Positions 27,224 through 34,466 of a DNA stretch of 64,000 nt are shown one piece after another (position 1 is the stretch's first letter; the number at the start of each line of letters is the position of its first letter). Source of the stretch: Arthrobacter sp. OAP107 (GTDB lineage Bacteria > Actinomycetota > Actinomycetes > Actinomycetales > Micrococcaceae); the NCBI RefSeq assembly GCF_040546765.1, contig NZ_JBEPOK010000001.1:2108001-2172000 (forward strand). The letters run 5' to 3'. The position numbers were made by a program, and so were the translations under genes. The notes beneath the pieces are model-generated. The model did not search any database. It saw only the letters and a program-made list of their open reading frames with translations, and was not told the DNA's origin.

Positions 27224-27229
27224 TAGACT
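27224..27229 (+). promoter_or_regulatory. Candidate -10 of the leuS leader transcript
   Basis: TAGACT fits TANNNT and ends 6 nt before the leader-peptide ATG at 27236, predicting a leaderless start. No convincing -35 is present at 27200-27207. Confidence 0.48.
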
Positions 27230-27235
27230 GGCTGT

Positions 27236-27262
27236 ATGCGTGCGATCCTTCTGCTTAGCTAG
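27236..27262 (+). CDS. leuS leader peptide MRAILLLS
   Basis: Eight codons: ATG CGT GCG ATC CTT CTG CTT AGC TAG. Three consecutive Leu codons, preceded by Ile, sit directly before a stop. A hairpin begins on the last base of the stop and a rho-independent terminator follows, all upstream of leuS. This is the layout of a classical attenuator in which ribosome stalling at Leu codons reports uncharged leucyl-tRNA. No Shine-Dalgarno; probably leaderless from TAGACT at 27224. The M-R-A start and L-L-L-S end are shared with the leuA leader at 55596. Confidence 0.72.
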   Translation: MRAILLLS

Positions 27263-27326
27263 CCGCTTGGTATCCCGAACAAATCCGGAATATCGAGCGG
27301 CCGCCCCTCCATGTCGAGGGGCTTTT
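27262..27326 (+). terminator. leuS attenuator: leader hairpin followed by intrinsic terminator
   Basis: First hairpin: GCCGCT (27262-27267) pairs with AGCGGC (27296-27301), with an inner stem TAT.CCG (27271-27277) against CGG.ATA (27286-27292). Second hairpin: CCCCTC (27304-27309) pairs with GAGGGG (27316-27321), ending in C-TTTT (27322-27326), a compact intrinsic terminator 90 nt before leuS. A ribosome paused on the Leu codons would cover or free the first stem. How this alters the terminator cannot be settled by eye, because no clear antiterminator pairing was found. Confidence 0.62.
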
Positions 27327-27415
27327 GTGTGTCCGGGGGAGACCTTCCCGGCGGGCGGCGGGGATCAGACCGTTGTGACAGGACAGAGGTCATGACAGAA
27401 CAGAAGAGGGCAGCA

Positions 27416-29941
27416 GTGAGCGTTCAGCCGGAGACCGAAACCGGAACAGCAGCAGGTGGAGCGGAGACGCCCGAGGAGGGCGCGTACAGCTTCGCGGCGA
27501 TGGAGGCCCGGTGGCCGCAGGTGTGGGAAGACCTGAAGGTCTTTACCCCCGCCGACGACGGATCCCGGGAGCGCCGCTACGTGCTGGACATGTTCCCCTA
27601 CCCGTCCGGCGACCTTCACATGGGCCACGCCGAGGCGTTCGCCATGGGGGACGTGGTGGCCCGGTACCTGCGCCAGCAGGGGTACGACGTGCTGCACCCG
27701 ATCGGCTGGGACTCCTTCGGGCTGCCCGCTGAAAACGCGGCGATCAAGCGCAACGCCCACCCCAGCGAGTGGACGTACGCCAACATCGACACCCAGGCCG
27801 CTTCCTTCAAGCGCTACGCCATCTCCGCTGACTGGTCACGCAGGCTGCACACCTCCGATCCGGAGTACTACCGCTGGACGCAGTGGCTGTTCAAGCGCTT
27901 CTACGAGCGCGGCCTGGCCTACCGCAAGGATTCACCGGTCAACTGGTGCCCCAAGGACCTCACCGTGCTGGCCAACGAACAGGTTGTCAACGGTGCCTGC
28001 GAACGCTGCGGCACGGCAGTGACCAAGAAGTCGCTGAACCAGTGGTATTTCAAGATCACCGACTACGCGGACCGGCTGCTGGACGACATGTCCGAGCTGC
28101 AGGGGCACTGGCCCGAGCGCGTGCTGGCGATGCAGAAAAACTGGATCGGCCGCTCGGAAGGGGCCCACGTCCGGTTCGTGATCGAGGCGTCTGACGGACG
28201 CGGCGAGCGTGAAGTCACGGTTTTCACCACCCGTCCGGATACCCTGTACGGCGCCACGTTCTTCGTCGTGGCCGCCGATGCGCATCTGGCCCTGGACCTG
28301 GTTACCCCCGAACACCACGACGCACTCATGGCCTACCGTGAAAAAGTAAAGGCCCTTTCGGACATCGAACGCCAATCCACCGAGCGTGAAAAGACGGGTG
28401 TGTTCACCGGCCGCTATGCCATCAACCCGCTGAACGGTGAAAAGCTGCCTGTCTGGGCTGCGGACTACGTCCTGGCCGACTACGGCACGGGCGCCATCAT
28501 GGCTGTCCCCGCCCACGACCAGCGCGACCTCGACTTCGCCAAGGAGTTCGGCCTGCCTGTGCGCGCGGTACTGGACACCGGCGAGGAGGATCCCGCAGTC
28601 TCCGGCAAGGCGACCGCGGGGGAGGGCACCCTGATCAACTCCGGCGTCCTTGACGGGCTGCCCAAGAGCGACGCCATCCCGGAAGCCATTCGGATTCTCG
28701 AGCAGCAGGGTACCGGCGAGAAGTTCGTCAACTTCCGGCTGCGTGACTGGCTGCTGAGCCGCCAGCGCTTCTGGGGCACCCCGATCCCCATCATCCACTG
28801 TGCTGAGTGCGGGGAAGTGCCGGTCCCCGACGACCAACTGCCGGTTAGGCTCCCCGAGGACCTGCGTGGGGAAGCGCTGTCACCAAGGGGCACGTCGCCT
28901 CTGGCTGCAGCCGCAGAATGGGTCAACGTCGAATGTCCGAACTGCGGACGCGCGGCCCAGCGCGACACGGACACCATGGATACGTTCGTGGACTCGTCCT
29001 GGTACTTCCTGCGCTTCGTCTCCCCGCACTACACCGACGGCCCGTTCGACCCTGAGAAGATCAATGACTGGATGCCGGTCGGGCAGTATGTGGGCGGCGT
29101 TGAGCACGCCATCCTGCACCTGCTCTACGCCCGCTTTTTTACGAAGGTCATTCATGACATGGGCCTCTTGGCAGCGGACGAGCCCTTCAGCGCCCTGCTC
29201 AACCAGGGCCAGGTGCTCAACGGCGGCAAGGCCATGAGCAAGTCGCTGGGCAACGGCGTCGACCTCGGCGAGCAGCTGGACAAGTACGGCGTCGACGCCG
29301 TCCGGCTCACCATGATTTTCGCCTCCCCGCCCGAGGATGACGTCGACTGGGCGGATGTTTCGCCGTCGGGCTCGGCCAAGTTCCTGGCCCGTGCCTGGCG
29401 CCTCGGCCAGGATGTCACCAGCGAACCCGGGGTGGACTTCAGCACCGGTGACCGCGCGCTGCGCTCTGTCACGCACCGGACCATCGCGGATGCCGTGGAG
29501 CTGCTGGACAACAACAAGTTCAACGTGGTGGTGGCCAAGCTGATGGAACTGGTCAACGCGACGCGAAAGACCATCGACTCCGGTGTCGGTGGTGCCGATC
29601 CTGCCGTGCGTGAAGCCGCTGAAGCAGTGGCCGTCATCCTGAGCCTCTTTGCGCCTTACACGGCGGAGGACCTGTGGAACGTCCTGGGGCACCCGGCGTC
29701 CGTCGCCAACGCTGGCTGGCCATCGCACGACGAGGCCCTACTGGTGCAGGAGACCATCACCGCTGTGGTCCAGGTCCAGGGCAAGGTCAGGGACCGGCTC
29801 GAGGTGTCGCCGGCCATCTCCGAGGACGAGCTCCGCGAGCTTGCGCTGGCCTCCGAGAACGTCCAGCGAGCTCTCGACGGCCGGGGCATCCGGACCGTCA
29901 TTGTGCGGGCACCTAAACTGGTGAACATCGTCCCGGCCTAG
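27416..29941 (+). CDS. leuS: Leucyl-tRNA synthetase
   Basis: Charges tRNA-Leu. Class I synthetase of 841 residues: signature HMGH at 68-71 (YPSGDLHMGHAEAF), long CP1 editing insertion (TTRPDTLYGATFFV), and the KAMSKS catalytic loop at 605-610. GTG 27416 is preferred: AGAGGG lies 5 nt upstream and it gives the start MSVQPETETG. ATG 27392 and an earlier in-frame start at 27311, inside the terminator, are less likely. Expression is probably governed by the leucine attenuator at 27236-27326. Confidence 0.96.
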   Translation: MSVQPETETGTAAGGAETPEEGAYSFAAMEARWPQVWEDLKVFTPADDGSRERRYVLDMFPYPSGDLHMGHAEAFAMGDVVARYLRQQGYDVLHPIGWDSFGLPAENAAIKRNAHPSEWTYANIDTQAASFKRYAISADWSRRLHTSDPEYYRWTQWLFKRFYERGLAYRKDSPVNWCPKDLTVLANEQVVNGACERCGTAVTKKSLNQWYFKITDYADRLLDDMSELQGHWPERVLAMQKNWIGRSEGAHVRFVIEASDGRGEREVTVFTTRPDTLYGATFFVVAADAHLALDLVTPEHHDALMAYREKVKALSDIERQSTEREKTGVFTGRYAINPLNGEKLPVWAADYVLADYGTGAIMAVPAHDQRDLDFAKEFGLPVRAVLDTGEEDPAVSGKATAGEGTLINSGVLDGLPKSDAIPEAIRILEQQGTGEKFVNFRLRDWLLSRQRFWGTPIPIIHCAECGEVPVPDDQLPVRLPEDLRGEALSPRGTSPLAAAAEWVNVECPNCGRAAQRDTDTMDTFVDSSWYFLRFVSPHYTDGPFDPEKINDWMPVGQYVGGVEHAILHLLYARFFTKVIHDMGLLAADEPFSALLNQGQVLNGGKAMSKSLGNGVDLGEQLDKYGVDAVRLTMIFASPPEDDVDWADVSPSGSAKFLARAWRLGQDVTSEPGVDFSTGDRALRSVTHRTIADAVELLDNNKFNVVVAKLMELVNATRKTIDSGVGGADPAVREAAEAVAVILSLFAPYTAEDLWNVLGHPASVANAGWPSHDEALLVQETITAVVQVQGKVRDRLEVSPAISEDELRELALASENVQRALDGRGIRTVIVRAPKLVNIVPA

Positions 29942-29997
29942 CAGGGTTACTTGGGCAGCTGGGTTATTTGAGCAGCTTGGACGACTGATTGGCCGGG

Positions 29998-30028
29998 TTC
30001 CGGCCGCCGGCACCGCCGGCGGCCGGAA
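29998..30028 (+). terminator. Hairpin after leuS
   Basis: A perfect 13-bp GC-rich stem (29998-30010 with 30016-30028) closes the loop CACCG. It starts 57 nt past the leuS stop and lies just before the degV ribosome-binding site. It lacks a U tract, so it may be an I-shaped terminator or a block on degV translation. Confidence 0.5.
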
Positions 30029-30049
30029 ATAACTGCAGGGGGTTGCGCC

Positions 30050-31093
30050 GTGATTGACCGAGAGCCGGCAGCCTGGCTGTGGTTAAAGGAGCACCTGGTC
30101 CGTCTCCGCCAGGCAACCAGGCCTGGCCACGTCCCGCCCACGGGCGAGCCCGCCGTCGTCGTCCGTACCGCCGTGGTGACGGACTCCGCCGCTGCCCTGC
30201 CCGCCGACTGGGTGCGGGCTTTCTCCATCAACGGCCGCCTGGCCGTCATCCCCATGCCCGTCATGGTGGGTGAGGAGATCTACGGCGAGGGCGAGGACGA
30301 CATCGCCGGAACCATCGCGGTGGCCCTGGCCGCCGCGACACCTGTCAAGACTTCCCGGCCGTCGCCTGGCCAGTTTGAGCAGGCGTACCTGGCCGCCGAA
30401 CGGCAGGGCTTTGAGTCCGTCGTGTCCATCCACATTTCCGGTGGGCTGTCCGGCACCGCTGATGCCGCGCGCCTCGCTGCCGGCCGGGTGAAGATCCCCG
30501 TGGAGGTGCTGGACACCCGCACGGTGGGCATGGCGCAGGGACTCGCCGTCCAGAGCGCCGTGGTGGCAGCGGCGGACGGACGCGATGCCAGTGAAGTGCG
30601 TCGGCTCGCCGAGGAGCGCGCGGCACGGTCCAAGGTGTTTTTCTACGTGCCCAGCCTGGAGCAGTTGCGGCGCGGCGGGCGCATCGGCGCCGCGGCTTCG
30701 CTGGTCGGGGCCATGTTGGCCATCAAGCCTATTCTGGCGGTCGACGGCGGCAAGATCGTTCCGCTGGAAAAGGTCCGCTCTGCGGCGAAGGCCATTGCCC
30801 GGCTTGAGGAGATCGTGGTGGCGGAGGCCGCGGGCCGGCCGCGGGGGGAAGCCCGGCTGGCCGTCCACCACTTCGGCAACCGGCCTGAGGCCGAGCTGCT
30901 CGCGGCCCGGCTGGCTGCGAAGCTCCCGGCCCTTCCGCCGGCACAGATCAGCGCGCTGCCTGCAGTCTTGGCGGCCCACGCCGGACTTGGCGTCCTCGCG
31001 GTGATCGTGGGGGAAAGCAGCTCGTCCGTGGCTGGTTGCCTCGCGGCCCCCTCCAAGGCCGGCGGCGCCAGCGGCACCGCGGCCGGCATTTAG
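30050..31093 (+). CDS. DegV-family fatty-acid-binding protein
   Basis: 347 residues. The DegV fold begins after a roughly 35-residue charged N-terminus at VVTDSAAALPADWV, followed by KTSRPSPGQFEQAYLAA, VVSIHISGGLSGTADAAR and GGRIGAAASLVGAMLAIKPIL. DegV proteins bind long-chain fatty acids, and in Firmicutes the FakB relatives hand them to the FakA kinase. No fakA-like gene is nearby, so the partner is unknown. GTG 30050 has AGGGGG 8-9 nt upstream. Cotranscription with leuS is possible despite the hairpin between them. Confidence 0.86.
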   Translation: MIDREPAAWLWLKEHLVRLRQATRPGHVPPTGEPAVVVRTAVVTDSAAALPADWVRAFSINGRLAVIPMPVMVGEEIYGEGEDDIAGTIAVALAAATPVKTSRPSPGQFEQAYLAAERQGFESVVSIHISGGLSGTADAARLAAGRVKIPVEVLDTRTVGMAQGLAVQSAVVAAADGRDASEVRRLAEERAARSKVFFYVPSLEQLRRGGRIGAAASLVGAMLAIKPILAVDGGKIVPLEKVRSAAKAIARLEEIVVAEAAGRPRGEARLAVHHFGNRPEAELLAARLAAKLPALPPAQISALPAVLAAHAGLGVLAVIVGESSSSVAGCLAAPSKAGGASGTAAGI

Positions 31094-31192
31094 GGCCTGG
31101 ATCGGCGGTTCGGGTCGACGGAACCGGCTTCAAGGCGTACAACTGGGGCTGGATCAGCCAAAAATGTCAGTGCCTGGTGAGACGCTTTCGGC

Positions 31193-32935
31193 ATGAAAGA
31201 GAACGCAGTAGTGGAGGCGGTGGAGGCCATCGGTGCTTCTGTCTCTACGCTTGCTGTTTTGGCTCGCCGTGGGACCGGCAGGCCGGTCCAGGTAGGCCCT
31301 GGCGACGCTGGGGGCGCTGGGGACCAGTCGGATCTTCTCCAGGATCAGGCTGATGCGTACTTGGAGGGGCTGGCGGAGGTGGCCACGTTGGAAGCCCAGG
31401 TGGCGGCGCTGAAGGTCCAATTTGCGGCCTGGCTCGCCGCCGCGGACGCCGCGATGGCGCCGCCGGCTGAGAGCCCGTCGGATCGTGTTGTCCGGCAGAT
31501 GTCACTGACTGCTGAGGTGGCCTGTGCGCTGACCGTCAGCGAAGGGTCGGCGGCCCGGTTGCTGGTCGAATGCGCCAGGCTCAGCACGGATCTGCCGTTG
31601 ACGCTGGCCGCGCTCGGGGCGGGGACGCTGTCGTGGCAGCACGGGCGGATCATGTGCGACGAAACCGAGGGGCTGGGACGGGAAGCGGCGGCGGCGTTTG
31701 ATGCGCATTTTTTGGACCCGGACGCGCCGGGGTATGCGCGGGGTTGCCCGGCGGGGGAGCTGACGCCGGCGAGGTTCCGGGCCAAGGCCCGGTACTGGCG
31801 GGAACGGCATGATCCGGTCAGCATCGAAAAACGCCACCACAGGTGTGTGCAGGACCGGCGGCTGGAGTATGCCCCGGAGCGGGACGGCATGGCCTGGCTT
31901 TCGGCGTATCTGCCCGCGGACCAGGCGGCCGGGATCTGGAACCGCACCACCGCCGCAGCCCGTGCCATGCAGGGGCCGGCCGAAACCCGCACCCTGACCC
32001 AGCGCCGGGTCGACGCCGCCGCCGGATGGCTGCTCGGCCCGGCCCCGGGCGTGGGCAGCCCGGCTGACGACCCGTCCACTGGATCCGAGTCGGCCGGGTC
32101 TGCGGAATCGGTATCGGCTGGTTCCGTTTTGCCCGGTGGTGTGCCGTCACCGGCGGCGCAGGTCCTGGTCACGGTGCCGGTGTTTTCGCTGCTCGGCCTG
32201 TCTGGGGAACCGGCCACTCTCGACGGGTACGGGCCGATCCCGCCGTCCATGGCCCGGCGGCTCGTCGCCGAGGGCGCAACCTCATTCCTCCAGGTCCTCA
32301 CCGATCCGCGCGACGGTGCACCCCTGGAGATCGGCCGCACCAGCTACCGGCTGACCAAACCGATGCGCCAATGGCTGCAGCTCCGCGACGCCAAATGCTC
32401 ATTCCCGAACTGCAACAACCACTCCCTGGACAACGACGCCGACCACATCCTCGCCTGGGCCGGCGGCGGCGGTACCGGCGTCGCCAACCTCGGCCAGCCC
32501 TGCCCGAAACACCACGGGCTCAAACACACCACGCAATGGAGACCGGCCGGCGCCACCCGCGACACCCCACCGGGCTGGACATCACCATCGGGCCGGACCT
32601 ACAAGGCCGAGCACCAGGACTGGGAACCACCCACCTGGCCAGAACCAGCGCCAGTCCAGAACTGGCCGGAGCCACCACGCGGCCGAGTCTCGACCGGATC
32701 AGCACCTGCTCAAGACTGGCCGGAGCCGCCGGACTGGCCCGACCCTCCAGAGTGTTCGGACGGTACCAATAGCCTCGACGGGTTCGATGCCCAATTCCGC
32801 CCGGCCTGGTACCGCGACGACGAACCCTTGGAAGCCCCCGAGGAGCTTGACGTGATCGAGAGCCCGTTTGCTTTCGGCGTCCCGGAACCACCACTGCCGG
32901 TTGATCCATGGCCCTACTCGTCATCAGCAGCCTAG
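31193..32935 (+). CDS. DUF222 / HNH endonuclease-domain protein (13E12 repeat family)
   Basis: 580 residues. A DUF222 region (about 60-330) is followed by an HNH nuclease-like domain: CSFPNCNNHSLDNDADHILAW, then GVANLGQPCPKHHGLKH, keeping the zinc Cys pairs and the D-H core. The C-terminal 120 residues are low-complexity Trp/Pro/Glu with repeats such as NWPEPP, DWPEPP and DWPDPP. These proteins are multicopy in Arthrobacter and mycobacteria; function is unproven, and mobile-element or defence roles are speculation. ATG 31193 lacks a good ribosome-binding site. The 99-nt gap after degV contains only a short imperfect GGTTC/GAACC palindrome. Confidence 0.82.
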   Translation: MKENAVVEAVEAIGASVSTLAVLARRGTGRPVQVGPGDAGGAGDQSDLLQDQADAYLEGLAEVATLEAQVAALKVQFAAWLAAADAAMAPPAESPSDRVVRQMSLTAEVACALTVSEGSAARLLVECARLSTDLPLTLAALGAGTLSWQHGRIMCDETEGLGREAAAAFDAHFLDPDAPGYARGCPAGELTPARFRAKARYWRERHDPVSIEKRHHRCVQDRRLEYAPERDGMAWLSAYLPADQAAGIWNRTTAAARAMQGPAETRTLTQRRVDAAAGWLLGPAPGVGSPADDPSTGSESAGSAESVSAGSVLPGGVPSPAAQVLVTVPVFSLLGLSGEPATLDGYGPIPPSMARRLVAEGATSFLQVLTDPRDGAPLEIGRTSYRLTKPMRQWLQLRDAKCSFPNCNNHSLDNDADHILAWAGGGGTGVANLGQPCPKHHGLKHTTQWRPAGATRDTPPGWTSPSGRTYKAEHQDWEPPTWPEPAPVQNWPEPPRGRVSTGSAPAQDWPEPPDWPDPPECSDGTNSLDGFDAQFRPAWYRDDEPLEAPEELDVIESPFAFGVPEPPLPVDPWPYSSSAA

Positions 32936-33066
32936 GAAAAGGCTGGTCCCAACGCCCCGCCGCAGGCCCTGCCCGCGTCGGGGGCTCAAACCGCTGCCCA
33001 CTTGTCATGCCCTAGCAGTGCCTGCCCGGCGGTAGTACAGTCTCCCCACCGAGCAAGGAGGCTCCC

Positions 33067-33252
33067 ATGTCCATGCAAGTCCACCACGTCGCCCAGCTTG
33101 ACCGGGATGTGGCCGACGAAGTCACAAAATGGCTGAAGTACTTGAAGGGCCAAGTGACGAGCGTCCAGTTCCTCACCACCACCATCCCCGATCCCAAGGA
33201 CCCGGAGAAGTGGCGTGTACAGTACGAGGCGTACATCACCTATCAGCGGTAG
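33067..33252 (+). CDS. Small conserved-looking hypothetical protein (61 aa)
   Basis: Sixty-one residues beginning MSMQVHHVAQLDRDVADEV, with an amphipathic helix (VADEVTKWLKYLKGQV) and a beta-rich tail (WRVQYEAYITYQR). The perfect AGGAGG (33056-33061) 5 nt before ATG 33067, and codon choice like its neighbours, argue that it is real. It lies alone between the HNH gene and comEA. No domain is recognised. The 131-nt gap before it has AT-poor sequence with a possible TACAGT near 33036 but no paired -35. Confidence 0.62.
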   Translation: MSMQVHHVAQLDRDVADEVTKWLKYLKGQVTSVQFLTTTIPDPKDPEKWRVQYEAYITYQR

Positions 33253-33306
33253 TGGAGGCTTTCCACATACGGCATTACGGGACTGTCGGGAAGACTGACC
33301 GGTCCC

Positions 33307-33312
33307 TAGCGT
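33307..33312 (+). promoter_or_regulatory. Candidate -10 of comEA
   Basis: TAGCGT fits TANNNT and ends 7 nt before ATG 33320. If real, GTG 33311 would lie at the promoter and could not be the start, which favours ATG 33320 in a leaderless message. Confidence 0.33.
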
Positions 33313-33319
33313 GGTGGAT

Positions 33320-34465
33320 ATGTCACACCGGACCGCTGGAGCCTCAGCCAGCGCTGAGCCGCGCGCTGACGAGGAGAGCCCAAGTCCGGGGCGCTCCCGT
33401 GGTGGACGTCGCTCCAGGCAGTCGAGGGCAACAGATGGGCGGGCAGCCAGAAGGCTGGCCGCCTCACTCGGGCCGCCTGCCACACCTCGCGTTACAGGTA
33501 ATGCCGGCTTCACCGTTGATGACGAGCCCGCCCAGTTGCCCAGCGGTGACGCCATCGGACTGCTGGAGGCGGGCACGGGAGCCGGATTCGCCTACGGCAA
33601 GAAGTCCGGTTCCGCCGGGCCTGCGGAGTCCGGCGAAGTGGCCGAACCGCGGTTCCGCTGGCGCCTGGGCATTCGAGCCGCGGCATTCGTGGGCGTGCTG
33701 TCCCTGATTGCCGGGGCGTTGCTCTGGTGGCAGGTGGCTGCCAATGGACCTGAAGTCCTTCCCCTCAGCTCAGTGACCCACGATTCGGCGGGGAAACCGG
33801 GCACCAGCACATCTGATCAACAGGGCGCGGACGGCAGCGGCCCGGAAAGCAGCGAGCCAGGCGGAGTCGGGAAAGAAACTGCGGGCAAAGACACTGACGG
33901 GAAAGACGGTGAGCGGACTGGGTCTGACGGGACCAACAACGACGGCGTAGCTGGGAACGTCGTGGTGCACGTCGCAGGAGCGGTGAAGAAAACCGGAGTA
34001 GTCCGGCTCGCACGCGGAAGCCGGGTACATGAGGCCATCGCCGCCGCCGGGGGCGCCCGCCCGGAGGCCGACCCCGACCGCCTTAACCTCGCTTCCCCGC
34101 TGGAAGACGGCCAGAAAATCTACGTACCGCGCCGCGGCGAGGTGGCACCCGCTGATGCGACCGGTGCCGCGCCAGCGGACAAATCCGGCGCCGCCGGCAC
34201 GTCAGGAGCGGAGGGCACTACAGGAGCGGGCGGTGCCCCCGATCGAACTGGTGGGCCTGCGGGGAATGGCGGCGGGAAGATCAACCTCAACACCGCCACC
34301 GTGGAGGAACTCGGCGAGTTGCCCAGGGTTGGCCCGGTGCTGGCCCAGCGCATCGTCGACTGGCGCACGCAGCAGGGCCCCTTCAAGTCGCCCGAGGAAC
34401 TGGACGCCGTCGATGGCGTCGGCCCCAAAATGCTGGAAACTCTGCTCCCGCTGGTGACCGTCTGA
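33320..34465 (+). CDS. comEA: ComEA-like competence protein (SLBB and helix-hairpin-helix DNA-binding)
   Basis: 381 residues. A long basic, disordered N-terminus precedes one transmembrane segment (AAAFVGVLSLIAGALLWW, about residue 115). An acidic Gly/Asp/Lys-rich linker follows, then a SLBB domain (VVHVAGAVKKTGVVRLARG) and a C-terminal double helix-hairpin-helix (INLNTATVEELGELPRVGP and LDAVDGVGPKMLETLLPL). In competent bacteria ComEA binds incoming DNA outside the membrane and passes it to ComEC, which is the next gene here. The cytoplasmic N-tail is much longer than in Bacillus ComEA. The frame also permits GTG 33311. Confidence 0.87.
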   Translation: MSHRTAGASASAEPRADEESPSPGRSRGGRRSRQSRATDGRAARRLAASLGPPATPRVTGNAGFTVDDEPAQLPSGDAIGLLEAGTGAGFAYGKKSGSAGPAESGEVAEPRFRWRLGIRAAAFVGVLSLIAGALLWWQVAANGPEVLPLSSVTHDSAGKPGTSTSDQQGADGSGPESSEPGGVGKETAGKDTDGKDGERTGSDGTNNDGVAGNVVVHVAGAVKKTGVVRLARGSRVHEAIAAAGGARPEADPDRLNLASPLEDGQKIYVPRRGEVAPADATGAAPADKSGAAGTSGAEGTTGAGGAPDRTGGPAGNGGGKINLNTATVEELGELPRVGPVLAQRIVDWRTQQGPFKSPEELDAVDGVGPKMLETLLPLVTV

Positions 34466-34466
34466 C

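Noticed and set aside
27213..27395. 60-codon ORF MRCARLAVC... overlapping the leuS attenuator
   Set aside because: It runs through the terminator hairpin in a different frame, has no ribosome-binding site, and looks like a shadow.
27190..27415. T-box leader upstream of leuS
   Set aside because: No T-box bulge consensus seen, and a Leu-codon leader peptide plus terminator explains the region better.
31193..32935. DUF222/HNH gene as an insertion sequence or homing element
   Set aside because: No terminal inverted repeats, target duplications or intron/intein boundaries around it; treated as an ordinary gene.
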